DNA of 64,000 bases from an uncultured Candidatus Pelagibacter sp. GTDB lineage: Bacteria > Pseudomonadota > Alphaproteobacteria > Pelagibacterales > Pelagibacteraceae. Below are positions 35,753 through 46,656 of the stretch, one piece after another. Each line of letters opens with the position of its first letter. Within the stretch, counting starts at the first letter, position 1. The notes below the pieces were generated by a model, which saw only the letters and a program-made list of their open reading frames with translations, searched no databases and was not told the origin of the DNA. The translations under genes were made by a program, and so were the position numbers. Location: contig CAJQSX010000002.1 in NCBI GenBank assembly GCA_905616465.1, forward strand, positions 1-64,000. The letters are read 5' to 3'.

Positions 35753-37129
35753 ATGCTTGAAATTAAAAAACAATCACTCTCAGAAACTTTCTCAATTTAT
35801 TTTGATAAAAGAATGTTAAAAATCTTATTATTAGGATCAATATCAGGATTTCCTTGGGTATTGATTGGAAGTAGTTTGAGTTTATGGCTCAAAGAAGATG
35901 GACTTAGCAGATCTACCGTTGGGTGGGCTGGTTTAATATTTGCTGTTTATGCTTTTAATTATTTGTGGGCGCCATTAATAGACAGAATACAGATACCCTA
36001 CCTTACAAAAAAAATTGGGCATAGGCGAGGATGGATTGTCTTAATGCAGTTTATCATATTAGTTTCTCTTGTTTTATGGAGCTTAATCAATCCAACTGAA
36101 AATTTAGCACTGGTTATTACAATTGGACTTTTAATTGCAGTTGCCTCAGCAACGCAAGACATAACTGTGGATGCCCTAAGAATTGAACAAATCAGTGAGA
36201 ACGAAGGAAAGTCAATGGCCGCTGGAGCTGCCATGGCTGTTGTAGGATGGTGGAGTGGATATAAACTGGGTGGAGTACTTTCTTTGTTTTCTGCAGAATA
36301 TTTACAAAATTTAGGTTTTGATAATTATTGGCAAATTACCTTTATTATTCTAGGTGTATTGGTGATTCTAATGAACATTGGTCTAATGTTTGTCAGTGAA
36401 AAAAATTCAGATGAAAGAATGATTAAACAGGCTGAGCACGACCAGATAATTTCAAGTAAATTGGGAGATAAGAATTTTATATCTAAGTTTCTTACATGGA
36501 TTGGAGGTACAATAAGTGGACCAATAATTAGTTTTTTTAAAAAAAATGGATTTTCAATAGCAATTGGTATTTTAGGATTTGTTTTCTTATTTAAAGTTGG
36601 TGAGGCTTTTTTAGGAAGAATGTCAATAATCTTTTATCAAGAGATTGGATTTAGTAAATCAGATATTGCTATTTATTCCAAAACCTTGGGTTGGGTCACA
36701 ACTGTAATCTTCACACTTCTTGGTGGGCTTTTTGTAATTAGATCTGGTGTCTTAAAAGCTATGTTTTTAGCTGGAATTATTATGGCTGGAACAAATCTAT
36801 TATTTAGTGTTTTGGCTTGGAGTGACAAATCAGAGTTATTATTTGCCATAGTGGTTATATTTGATGATATAGCCGCTGCATTTGCAACGGTGGCATTCGT
36901 AGCCTTTATTTCTCTACTTGTTGATAGAACTTATACGGCAACTCAATATGCTTTGCTTGCTTCTATTGGAACCGCTGGAAGAACAACTCTTGCCTCATCC
37001 TCAGGAGCTCTTGTTGATTGGTTAAATGGAGATTGGGGTTTATTTTTTATTTTAACCGCAATAATGGTTATACCTTCATTAATAATTTTATGGTCGATGA
37101 GAGATAAATTAAAATTGAGTGAAAAATAA
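35753..37129 (+). CDS. MFS transporter, AmpG muropeptide permease-like
   Basis: 458 residues, about 12 membrane helices. Seen: GFPWVLIGSSLSLWLKEDGLS and NYLWAPLIDRIQIPYL with the basic-rich loop KKIGHRRGW, then ATQDITVDALRIEQI, all AmpG-type signatures. AmpG imports anhydro-muropeptides for peptidoglycan recycling. The next gene encodes an NlpC/P60 peptidase that could trim imported or periplasmic peptides, and the window also has amgK and murU. Substrate by homology only. Confidence 0.8.
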   Translation: MLEIKKQSLSETFSIYFDKRMLKILLLGSISGFPWVLIGSSLSLWLKEDGLSRSTVGWAGLIFAVYAFNYLWAPLIDRIQIPYLTKKIGHRRGWIVLMQFIILVSLVLWSLINPTENLALVITIGLLIAVASATQDITVDALRIEQISENEGKSMAAGAAMAVVGWWSGYKLGGVLSLFSAEYLQNLGFDNYWQITFIILGVLVILMNIGLMFVSEKNSDERMIKQAEHDQIISSKLGDKNFISKFLTWIGGTISGPIISFFKKNGFSIAIGILGFVFLFKVGEAFLGRMSIIFYQEIGFSKSDIAIYSKTLGWVTTVIFTLLGGLFVIRSGVLKAMFLAGIIMAGTNLLFSVLAWSDKSELLFAIVVIFDDIAAAFATVAFVAFISLLVDRTYTATQYALLASIGTAGRTTLASSSGALVDWLNGDWGLFFILTAIMVIPSLIILWSMRDKLKLSEK

Positions 37130-37871
37130 TTTTTATAATAAATCGCTAGGAAATATATATTCAAGACCTTATATAAATTCTGAGGTTGCTACACAAATAT
37201 TATATGGTGATAAATTTATAATTTTATCCAAAAATAAAAATTGGATTAAAATTAAAACTAGTTTTGATAAATACACTGGTTATATAAAAAATGATAATTT
37301 TGTAGGATCATTTAAACCTACACACAAAATTTATACCTTAAAAAGTAAAATATTTAGAAATATAAAATCTAAGTTTGTAGAAACAAAAAAATATCTATAC
37401 TTTTCTAGTGCAATCACCAGTTTTGAAACTAAAAAAAATTTTATTAAATTCGACAAAAAAAATTGGATTAAAAAAAAAGATTTAAGAAAAATCAATCATA
37501 TAGAAAATAATTATATAAAAATTTTAAAATTATTCTTAAAAACAAAATATTTATGGGGAGGAAAAAGCGCAGATGGAATAGATTGCTCAGCTTTAATTCA
37601 GATATTTTTCAAATATAATAATAAATTTTTTCCTCGAGATACAAAAGATCAAATAAAATTTTGTAAAAAGAAAATTCATAAAAATTTTAAAGATGGAGAC
37701 ATTATATTTTGGAAGGGTCATGTTGGTCTTTGTCTAAATAATGAAAAATTTATTCATGCATATGGGCCAAAGAAAAAAGTCTTAATTATGCCAATCAATT
37801 ACACTTTAAATTTAATTGCCAATACAGCGAACTTAAAGGTAAAGAAAATTAGTAATATTACAGATTATTAA
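37119..37871 (+). CDS. NlpC/P60 family cysteine peptidase with SH3b domains
   Basis: 250 residues. Two bacterial SH3-like segments (about 10-62 and 70-125) come before the catalytic NlpC/P60 domain with SADGIDCSALIQ (Cys156), WKGHVGLCL (His201) and FIHAYGP (His213). This resembles gamma-D-glutamyl-diamino-acid endopeptidases that cut cell-wall peptides. The start is GTG at 37119 and overlaps the permease gene by 11 bases. No signal peptide is seen, so it may act in the cytoplasm on peptides imported by the AmpG-like neighbour. Confidence 0.84.
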   Translation: MKNNFYNKSLGNIYSRPYINSEVATQILYGDKFIILSKNKNWIKIKTSFDKYTGYIKNDNFVGSFKPTHKIYTLKSKIFRNIKSKFVETKKYLYFSSAITSFETKKNFIKFDKKNWIKKKDLRKINHIENNYIKILKLFLKTKYLWGGKSADGIDCSALIQIFFKYNNKFFPRDTKDQIKFCKKKIHKNFKDGDIIFWKGHVGLCLNNEKFIHAYGPKKKVLIMPINYTLNLIANTANLKVKKISNITDY

Positions 37872-38764
37872 TTTCTTCCAAAATCTGGCTTATTAATATC
37901 CTGTTTTAGCTTAATAATCTTAGATCTTACTTTTTTGGTCATGACTAATTTATTAAGAATTGATTTATTGTTTTTAGAATTAATATCTTTTTTAAATGAA
38001 TTTAAATTTTTAATAAATAAATCAATTGCTTTTGAGATATTCTTTTTATTATTAAAAAAAATATCCCTCCACATAATCTCATTAGAAGCTGCTATTCTTG
38101 AAAAGTCTCTAAGGCCTCCAGCGCTAAATTTAATAAGATCATATTTTTCTTGTTTCTCAAAATCCTGTGCTGACTTTACTAAATTATAAGCTATTAAGTG
38201 TGGCAAATGACTTGTTATTGAAAATATTTTATCGTGTTTTTCCGTGTCCATTTCGACAATTTTAGAACCAATACTTTTCCAAAAAAATTTTAATTTTAAT
38301 AAATGATTTTTGTTGGTATTTTTATCTTTTATTAAAACGCACCATTTATTTTCAAATAAATCATGTTTCCCATACCTGGGTCCACTTACTTCTGAACCAG
38401 TGATGGGATGACTTGATGTCCAGGAAATATTTTTTTTTAAAAATTTATTAATAATTTTAAAAGACTCTTTTTTAGCAGAACCAACATCTGTAATTATATG
38501 ATCTGATTTTAAAAAGCTGTTCATCTTTAAAATTATCTTTTTATATGAACTCATTGGAGTGCATAAAATGATCAAATCTGATTGTTTTATTCCATCTTCT
38601 AATTTATTTACAATAGTTCCTTTGAGTTTTAGTTTTTTAATTTGCAAAATATGGGATCTTGATTTTTCATATATAAAAATTTTTTTTGCTATTTTATTTT
38701 TAGAAATCTTTCTCAACAAAGATGAGCCAAGTAATCCACATCCAATAATTAATATATTTTTCAT
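37868..38764 (-). CDS. tyrA: Prephenate/arogenate dehydrogenase
   Basis: 298 residues. Seen: the Rossmann start ILIIGCGLLGSSLLRKI at 4-20, LIILCTPMSSY, ITDVGSAKKE, SSHPITGSEVSGPRYG, and the catalytic-side block SITSHLPHLIAYNLV. It converts prephenate (or arogenate) to the precursor of tyrosine. The four-base overlap with hisC upstream, whose product may also aminate aromatic keto acids, is a usual alphaproteobacterial pair. Confidence 0.9.
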   Translation of the reverse strand: MKNILIIGCGLLGSSLLRKISKNKIAKKIFIYEKSRSHILQIKKLKLKGTIVNKLEDGIKQSDLIILCTPMSSYKKIILKMNSFLKSDHIITDVGSAKKESFKIINKFLKKNISWTSSHPITGSEVSGPRYGKHDLFENKWCVLIKDKNTNKNHLLKLKFFWKSIGSKIVEMDTEKHDKIFSITSHLPHLIAYNLVKSAQDFEKQEKYDLIKFSAGGLRDFSRIAASNEIMWRDIFFNNKKNISKAIDLFIKNLNSFKKDINSKNNKSILNKLVMTKKVRSKIIKLKQDINKPDFGRN

Positions 38765-39846
38765 TTAGAAAATATTTCCTTTATAGCGGTTAAAAATTTA
38801 GAATTTTCTTCTCTTGATCCAATCGTTAACCTTAATTTATTTTTAATATTATATCCCTCTTCAGTTGATCGTAAAATAATACCTTTATTTTTTAGTTTTT
38901 CATAAAGTACTTTTGCTTTTAATTTGCATCTCTCAAAATCTAGTAACAAAAAATTAGCTGTTATATCGTTTGAATAAATCTCATATTTTTCTAAAAATAA
39001 TTTTATTTTTTTTGCATATAGTAAATTGTGTTTTACAGACTTTTTGACAAAAGTTTTATCTTTTAACGCTTCTATTGCAGCATATTGAGCAACTTGGTTC
39101 ACATTAAATGGTGATTTTATTTTATTAAGAGCTTCAATAATTTTTTTTGCACCATAGCCCCATCCTATTCTCAATGCTGACAAACCAAATATTTTTGAAA
39201 AAGTTCTTAATATAAAAACATTATCCCTAGTCTTGAATAAATTCATTCCTGAAGAGTAATCTTTATTTTGCATATATTCGCTATAAGCATCATCTACTAC
39301 TAATAAAATATTTTTATTCAATTTTTTTCTTAAATCTAGTAATTCATTTCTTTTTAAAAAAGTTCCAGTGGGATTATTTGGATTTGCTAAAAATACAATT
39401 TTTGTTTTACTTGTAACATTTTTTAGTATTTCAAATATTGAAACTTTATAATTATCTTCTTTTGCAAGTGTTACTTTTGCTCCTACTATTTTAGCATATA
39501 TCCTATACATCAAAAAACTATACTGAGGTACAATTACCTCATCTTTTGGTTTTAAATATAATTGACATAACATTTGAATTACTTCATCAGAACCTGCACC
39601 GCAAATAATCTTATTAGCTTTACACTTAAAATTTTTGGCTATTTCTTCTCTTAGTTTCTCACATCTACTGTCTGGATATCTAAAAAATTTTAGTTTTTTA
39701 CTAGAAAACACTTTTTTAACATTTGGACTAACCCCTAATGCAGACTCATTTGCTGATAATTTTATAATTTTTTTAAATCTTTTAATATTCGATTTCCCAG
39801 GCTTATAAGCCTCAATATTAATTTTTTTAAACATAGGAACAGTCAT
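38761..39846 (-). CDS. hisC: Histidinol-phosphate aminotransferase (may also act in aromatic amino acid synthesis)
   Basis: 361 residues, fold I PLP aminotransferase. Seen: KLSANESALGVSP, YPDSRCEKLREEIA, GAGSDEVIQ, FLANPNNPTGT, VVDDAYSEY, and TFSKIFGLSALRIGWGYG with PLP-binding Lys218. Makes histidinol phosphate; the adjacent tyrA suggests a second role in tyrosine and phenylalanine synthesis. An inner ATG at 39834 is an alternative start. Divergent from metX across a 194-base region that holds the metX riboswitch. Confidence 0.9.
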   Translation of the reverse strand: MTVPMFKKINIEAYKPGKSNIKRFKKIIKLSANESALGVSPNVKKVFSSKKLKFFRYPDSRCEKLREEIAKNFKCKANKIICGAGSDEVIQMLCQLYLKPKDEVIVPQYSFLMYRIYAKIVGAKVTLAKEDNYKVSIFEILKNVTSKTKIVFLANPNNPTGTFLKRNELLDLRKKLNKNILLVVDDAYSEYMQNKDYSSGMNLFKTRDNVFILRTFSKIFGLSALRIGWGYGAKKIIEALNKIKSPFNVNQVAQYAAIEALKDKTFVKKSVKHNLLYAKKIKLFLEKYEIYSNDITANFLLLDFERCKLKAKVLYEKLKNKGIILRSTEEGYNIKNKLRLTIGSREENSKFLTAIKEIFSK

Positions 39847-39917
39847 ATTTTTTATTTTTATTCTTTATAAATAATATAGTTAAATATTCATACTGAATTA
39901 ATGTAGTTTTTTTAAAA

Positions 39918-39946
39918 TTGACAACCTGGGTCACTTCTAGTACAAA
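39918..39946 (+). promoter_or_regulatory. Promoter of metX
   Basis: The perfect -35 box TTGACA (39918-39923) is followed after 17 bases by TACAAA (39941-39946), a 4/6 match to the -10 consensus. Predicted transcription start near 39953, exactly where the SAM-II aptamer begins, which supports both calls. Confidence 0.75.
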
Positions 39947-39950
39947 TTTT

Positions 39951-40000
39951 ATGCGCTGATTTAACTGAATTGCGAGCGCTTTAAAAAAACAGCTAAACAA
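39951..40000 (+). ncRNA. SAM-II riboswitch upstream of metX
   Basis: The stretch matches the SAM-II aptamer, a compact H-type pseudoknot that binds S-adenosylmethionine and shuts methionine genes. Seen: the stem GCGC at 39953-39956 paired with GCGC at 39976-39979, the conserved loop CTGATTTAAC (39956-39965), ATTGC (39969-39973), and the 3' block AGCTAAA (39991-39997). It closely follows the SAM-II sequence found upstream of metX in marine metagenomes, as I remember it. It lies 41-90 bases before the metX ATG, with a plausible promoter right before it. Confidence 0.9.
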
Positions 40001-40040
40001 GTTTTTTTCTCACAATTCACCAAATTAGCAAAAAATTGGT

Positions 40041-41144
40041 ATGGGTAAAATAAAAACATTAATAATTCAAAAATCTCTTAAATTAGATTGTGGAAAAATA
40101 ATTAAGGATTTTCCTATTGCATATGAGACTTATGGAAAGCTAAATAAGAAAAAAAGTAATGCGATTTTAGTTTTTCATGCTTTGACAGGTGATCAATTTG
40201 TATCTGGAATTAATCCGATTACTAAAAAAGATGGCTGGTGGTCATTTGCTGTTGGACCTAATAAGGCCATTGATACAAATAAGTTTTTTGTAATATGTGC
40301 AAATGTTATCGGTGGGTGTATGGGCTCATATGGACCAAATTGTAAAGATGCTAACACAAATGAAGCATTGGGTATTAATTTTCCAGTTATAACTATTAAT
40401 GATATGGTCAACGCTCAGTATAATTTACTAGAATTTTTTGATATTGAAAAACTTTTTTCAGTTATTGGTGGTTCAATGGGTGGCATGCAGGTATTGCAAT
40501 TTGCTAGCAATTTCCCAAATAAAGTAAAAACTGTTATTCCTATTGCTTGTACTTCAAATCATTCAGCGCAAAATATTGCTTTTAACGAACTTGGTAGACA
40601 GGCAATCACTGCTGATAATTATTGGAATAATGGAGATTACTATACTAATACTAATCATCCTAATAAAGGGCTAGCTGTTGCTCGTATGGCGGCACATATT
40701 ACTTACTTATCAAAAAAAGGATTACAGAAAAAATTTGGAAGGAAATTGCAACAAAGAGATGATTTAAAATTTGGATTTGACGCAGATTTTCAAATTGAAA
40801 GTTATTTAAGATACCAAGGATCAGTCTTCGTCGATAGATTTGATGCCAATAGTTATCTATATATTACTCGGGCAATGGATTATTTTGATTTAACAAAACA
40901 ATTTGATGGCAATTTGTCAAAAGCTTTTTTGAATACTAAAGCTAAATTTTTTGTAATTTCATTTACTTCAGATTGGTTATATCCAACCCAAGAAAATAAA
41001 GAAATAGTTTTTGCCTTAAACTCTATAGGAGTCGATGTGGGTTTTGTGGAAATCGATTCTGACAAAGGTCATGACTCTTTTCTACTTGATGTTCCTGATT
41101 TTTTAAATGCTCTCAGAAATTTTTTAGAAAAATCTATTAATTAA
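40041..41144 (+). CDS. metX: Homoserine O-acetyltransferase (MetX family)
   Basis: Activates homoserine for methionine synthesis. 367 residues of the alpha/beta-hydrolase fold. Seen: FHALTGDQFV, the block GGCMGSYGPN (oxyanion region), VIGGSMGGMQ with nucleophile Ser145, SFTSDWLYP with the catalytic Asp, and KGHDSFLLD with the catalytic His near the C-terminus. Some alphaproteobacterial MetX proteins use succinyl-CoA, so the acyl donor is not certain. Under a SAM-II riboswitch and paired with metW two bases downstream. Confidence 0.92.
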   Translation: MGKIKTLIIQKSLKLDCGKIIKDFPIAYETYGKLNKKKSNAILVFHALTGDQFVSGINPITKKDGWWSFAVGPNKAIDTNKFFVICANVIGGCMGSYGPNCKDANTNEALGINFPVITINDMVNAQYNLLEFFDIEKLFSVIGGSMGGMQVLQFASNFPNKVKTVIPIACTSNHSAQNIAFNELGRQAITADNYWNNGDYYTNTNHPNKGLAVARMAAHITYLSKKGLQKKFGRKLQQRDDLKFGFDADFQIESYLRYQGSVFVDRFDANSYLYITRAMDYFDLTKQFDGNLSKAFLNTKAKFFVISFTSDWLYPTQENKEIVFALNSIGVDVGFVEIDSDKGHDSFLLDVPDFLNALRNFLEKSIN

Positions 41145-41146
41145 AT

Positions 41147-41743
41147 ATGAAACAAGAATTTAATGTAATTGCAAATAACATTGAGAACGCCACGAGGGTG
41201 CTTGATGTTGGTTGTGGTGATGGTGTTTTAATGGAATATTTAAAAAATGAAAAAAATGTTGATGTTAGAGGTTTGGAAATATCGAAAGATAAAGTTCAAA
41301 AATGTATATTAAAAGGATTAACTGTAATTGAAGGTAATGCGGAAGTTGATTTAAAACAATTTCCAGATAACTCATTTGACTATGTGGTGCTTAGCCAAAC
41401 GCTTCAGGCATTTATAAACCCTGAGCTGGTTGTCAAGGAACTTTTAAGAGTAGGAAAAAAATCAATTATAACCATCCCTAATTTTGGATTTTGGAAGGTT
41501 AGATTACATTTATTAATTAAAGGTACTATGCCTGTAACTAAAACTTTACCAGAAGAATGGTACAACACACCTAACTTACATATGTGTACTATTAAAGATT
41601 TTGTAGAATTTTCAAATAAAATAAATTTTAAAATTTTTAAATCTATTGCTATATTTGAAAAAAAAATTTCTTTAATCAATAAAAAAAATTTGTTTACAAA
41701 AAATTTATTTTCAGAATTTGGTATTTTTTTAATTGAAAAATAG
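41147..41743 (+). CDS. metW: MetW methyltransferase-like protein
   Basis: 198 residues with a class I methyltransferase fold: RVLDVGCGDGVLMEYL at 17-32, RGLEISKDKVQKCI, and the MetW block VLSQTLQAFINPELVVKELL, then KSIITIPNFGFWKVRL. MetW works with MetX in many bacteria, possibly stimulating the acyltransferase. The two-base spacing from metX fits a shared transcript under SAM control. Confidence 0.92.
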   Translation: MKQEFNVIANNIENATRVLDVGCGDGVLMEYLKNEKNVDVRGLEISKDKVQKCILKGLTVIEGNAEVDLKQFPDNSFDYVVLSQTLQAFINPELVVKELLRVGKKSIITIPNFGFWKVRLHLLIKGTMPVTKTLPEEWYNTPNLHMCTIKDFVEFSNKINFKIFKSIAIFEKKISLINKKNLFTKNLFSEFGIFLIEK

Positions 41744-41747
41744 TTTT

Positions 41748-42467
41748 ATGAAAGTTGAAATTATAAAATGTCTTCAAGATAATTATAGTTATTTGATTAT
41801 AGATGAACAAACAAATGAGGCGTGTGTTATAGATCCAAGTGAAGCAAATCCAATTATTAACTATTGTGAAAAAAATGATGTTAGGCCAAAGTATATTTTA
41901 AACACGCATCATCATTTTGATCATGTCGGTGGTAATCAAGAGATTAAGGATAAATATTCCTCAGTAGTTTTAGGATTCAAAGGTGATAAAGATCGTATAC
42001 CAGGAATTGATTTACTTTTAGAAGATCAACAGATTTGGAAGACAGGTAATTTTGAAACAAAAATTACCCATATACCAGGTCATACCAGGGGTCATATTTC
42101 TTATTATTTTTTTAATGAAAAAATTATTTTCTCCGGCGACACCCTTTTTTCTTTAGGTTGTGGAAAAATTTTTGAAGGAACATATGATGAAATGTATGAA
42201 TCTTTAAGTAAATTTAAAAACCTTCCATTAGATACAAAAATTTACTGTGGCCACGAATATACTCTGCAAAATTCAAAATTTTGTATAAAACACGATCCTT
42301 CAAATCAAAAACTTATTAACAAGATGCTGGAGATAAAAAAAAAAATTAACAATGGAACTCCAACTTTGCCGAGTACTCTGAAGGATGAGCTTGAATGTAA
42401 TATATTTCTAAGAGCAAATAATATTAGAAGTTTCTCAAAATTAAGGGATTTGAAGGATAATTTCTAG
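41748..42467 (+). CDS. gloB: Hydroxyacylglutathione hydrolase (glyoxalase II)
   Basis: 239 residues, metallo-beta-lactamase fold. Seen: THHHFDHVGG with metal ligands His54, His56, Asp58 and His59, HIPGHTRGHISYYF, FSGDTLFSLGCGKIFEG, and CGHEYTLQN. It hydrolyses S-lactoylglutathione to lactate and glutathione in methylglyoxal detoxification. The ATG at 41748 is chosen over an in-frame TTG at 41733, which would overlap metW; the family starts at about this methionine. Confidence 0.92.
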   Translation: MKVEIIKCLQDNYSYLIIDEQTNEACVIDPSEANPIINYCEKNDVRPKYILNTHHHFDHVGGNQEIKDKYSSVVLGFKGDKDRIPGIDLLLEDQQIWKTGNFETKITHIPGHTRGHISYYFFNEKIIFSGDTLFSLGCGKIFEGTYDEMYESLSKFKNLPLDTKIYCGHEYTLQNSKFCIKHDPSNQKLINKMLEIKKKINNGTPTLPSTLKDELECNIFLRANNIRSFSKLRDLKDNF

Positions 42468-42477
42468 GTTATTCAGC

Positions 42478-42505
42478 TTGACTAAATAGAGGCTCGGACT
42501 ATATT
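42478..42505 (+). promoter_or_regulatory. Promoter of rplU
   Basis: TTGACT (42478-42483) and TATATT (42500-42505) are separated by 16 bases, each a 5/6 match to the consensus. The expected start near 42512 leaves a leader of about 22 bases before the rplU ATG at 42534. It lies in the 66-base gap after gloB. Confidence 0.68.
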
Positions 42506-42533
42506 GCCTTTACAATTTTTAACGATAAATACT

Positions 42534-43025
42534 ATGTCCTACGCAGTCATTCAAACAGGTGGTAAGCAATACAAAGTTAAATCTGGAGAAATCTTAAAGA
42601 TTGAAAAATTACCTGATTCAAAACCCGATACAAAAATAGAATTTAAAGAAATTCTTGCTTATGGAGATGATAAGATAATTGAATTAGGCTCTCCAACTGT
42701 AGCTGGTGCAAAAGTTGAGGCTGATCTTCTTGAAAATGGAAAAAATAGAACAGTATTAATATTTAAGAAAAGAAGAAGACAAAATTCAAGAAGAAAAAAT
42801 GGTCATAGACAGCAATATTCATTAATAAGGATTAACAAAATTTTCTCAAAAGACGGAAAAGTTTTATCTGAAGCAGAACAAATGGTTAGACAATCAAAAA
42901 AAATTGAAAAAGTAGAAATAGAAGCAGATGCTAAAAAATCAACAAAAAAAGTAGAAGCTAAAGCATCTATTAAAAAAGTTAAAGTACCTACTAAAAAAGT
43001 AGAGACTAAAGTAGTAAGTAAATAA
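42534..43025 (+). CDS. rplU: Large ribosomal subunit protein L21 with a lysine-rich C-terminal extension
   Basis: 163 residues, against about 103 in E. coli. The first 103 or so form L21: SYAVIQTGGKQYKVKSGE, LAYGDDKIIELGSPTVAGA, and KKRRRQNSRRKNGHRQQYS before IRINKI. The tail from about residue 110 is a repeated basic and valine/alanine-rich stretch (KKVEAKA, KKVKVP, KKVETK) likely to be disordered. The ATG at 42534 is the family start; the frame is open to a TTG at 42504, which I reject. A good promoter lies upstream. Confidence 0.95.
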   Translation: MSYAVIQTGGKQYKVKSGEILKIEKLPDSKPDTKIEFKEILAYGDDKIIELGSPTVAGAKVEADLLENGKNRTVLIFKKRRRQNSRRKNGHRQQYSLIRINKIFSKDGKVLSEAEQMVRQSKKIEKVEIEADAKKSTKKVEAKASIKKVKVPTKKVETKVVSK

Positions 43026-43037
43026 ATTAGATAGATT

Positions 43038-43292
43038 ATGGCAACAAAAAAAGCAGGTGGATCATCAAGAAATGGACGTGATAGTGCTGGTCGTAGACTT
43101 GGTGTTAAAAAATATGGTGGCGAAGTTGTGATTCCTGGAAATATAATTGTTAGACAAAGAGGAACAAAAATTTTTCCTGGTGAAAATGTGGGCATGGGCA
43201 AAGACCATTCAATTTTTTCAGTTATAAGTGGGAAAGTGATATTTAAAAAAGGTAAATCGGATAGAACAACAGTTTCAGTACAACCAAATTAA
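43038..43292 (+). CDS. rpmA: Large ribosomal subunit protein L27
   Basis: 84 residues, typical length. Seen: [21 protein letters not shown] at the N-terminus (split by my limit: [14 protein letters not shown] then SAGRRLG), [20 protein letters not shown], and [16 protein letters not shown]. It has no cleaved N-terminal extension of the Firmicute type. It follows rplU after 12 bases. Confidence 0.97.
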   Translation: MATKKAGGSSRNGRDSAGRRLGVKKYGGEVVIPGNIIVRQRGTKIFPGENVGMGKDHSIFSVISGKVIFKKGKSDRTTVSVQPN

Positions 43293-43304
43293 TAGTACAA
43301 CTAA

Positions 43305-45398
<2,094 letters not shown>

Positions 45399-45399
<1 letters not shown>

Positions 45400-46649
45400 T
45401 GAAAGATTATTTACTCAAATTAGGTAAACAAGCAAAAAAGGCCTCTAATAATACTATAAAATCTAAAAAAAAAGATAAAGTTCTTCAGGATTATTGTAAT
45501 TTAATATTTAAATACCAATTGAATATTATCAGAGAAAATAAAAAAGACTTAAAACTAGCTAAAAATAAGAAATTAAAGGAAAATTTAATTAAGAGACTTC
45601 TCATCGATAAAAAAATTATTTCCCAGATCATAAATTCAATAAAAACAATCATAAAATTTAAAGATCCAGTAGATCGGGTGTTAGAAAGCTGGAAGAGACC
45701 TAATGGTCTAAAAATATCAAAAGTAACAACTTCAATTGGTGTTGTTGCGGTAATTTATGAAAGTAGACCTAACGTTACCTCAGATATTGCTTCGTTATGT
45801 TTTAAATCTGGTAATCCAGTAATCCTAAAAGGTGGTTCTGAGGCATACCATTCTAACAAAATTTTTACTAATTTATTTAAAAAAGCCCTTCAAAAAAATA
45901 GTGTAGATCACAATCATGTTCAATTTATTGATTACAAAAATAGAAAAGTTGTTGATTACTTATTAACCAAAATGGTCAAATATATTAATGTGATTATTCC
46001 AAGAGGAGGTAGAAGCTTAGTTAAAAAAGTACAAGACTTATCTAAAATACCAGTGATTGGTCATCTTGAGGGAGTATGTCATACTTATATTGATAAGAAT
46101 GCAGATTTATCGATGGCTAAAAAAATTACATTAAATGCTAAGTTAAGAAATACTTCAATATGTGGTGCAACAGAAACTATTTTAATCCATCAAAGTTTAT
46201 TAAAGAAATTCTGTAATCCAGTATTATCTAATCTTGAAGATAATGGCTGTAAAATCATTGGAGACAATAATGTTAGAAAATTTTATAAAAGAAAAATAAA
46301 AATAGCTAAAAAAAGTGATTGGGCGAAGGAATATTTGTCACCCATAGTTTCTGTAAAATCTGTAAAAAATATTGATGATGCAATAGGTCATATTAATAAA
46401 TATGGCACAATGCATACTGATGCAATAATCACTAAAAATTTAAAATCTGCTAAAAAATTTTTAAAAGAAGTAAAAAGCTCAATTGCAATGCATAATACTT
46501 CTACTCAATTTGCAGATGGTGGAGAGTTTGGTTTTGGTGGAGAAGTTGGAATTTCCACAAATACTCTTCCGCCAAGAGGACCTGTTGGTTTAAACCAACT
46601 TGTTTCTTACAAATATCAAGTTTCAAGTAATGGAAAAATTAGAAATTAA
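45399..46649 (+). CDS. proA: Gamma-glutamyl phosphate reductase (glutamate-5-semialdehyde dehydrogenase)
   Basis: Second enzyme of proline synthesis. 416 residues (E. coli 417), aldehyde dehydrogenase fold. Seen: GVVAVIYESRPNVTSDIASL, CFKSGNPVILKGGSEA, IPRGGRSLVKKV, NTSICGATETIL with catalytic Cys255, and the C-terminal FADGGEFGFGGEVGIST, with RGPVGLNQLVSYK. Read with proB in one operon. Confidence 0.96.
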
Positions 46650-46656
46650 GTTGAAA

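Noticed and set aside
41733-41747. TTG start for gloB
   Set aside because: Would overlap metW and adds residues (MKNSF) not usual in the family; the ATG at 41748 matches the family start.
42803-43201. Open frame of 132 codons on the minus strand across rplU and rpmA
   Set aside because: Shadow of two conserved ribosomal protein genes; no motif and no start signal.
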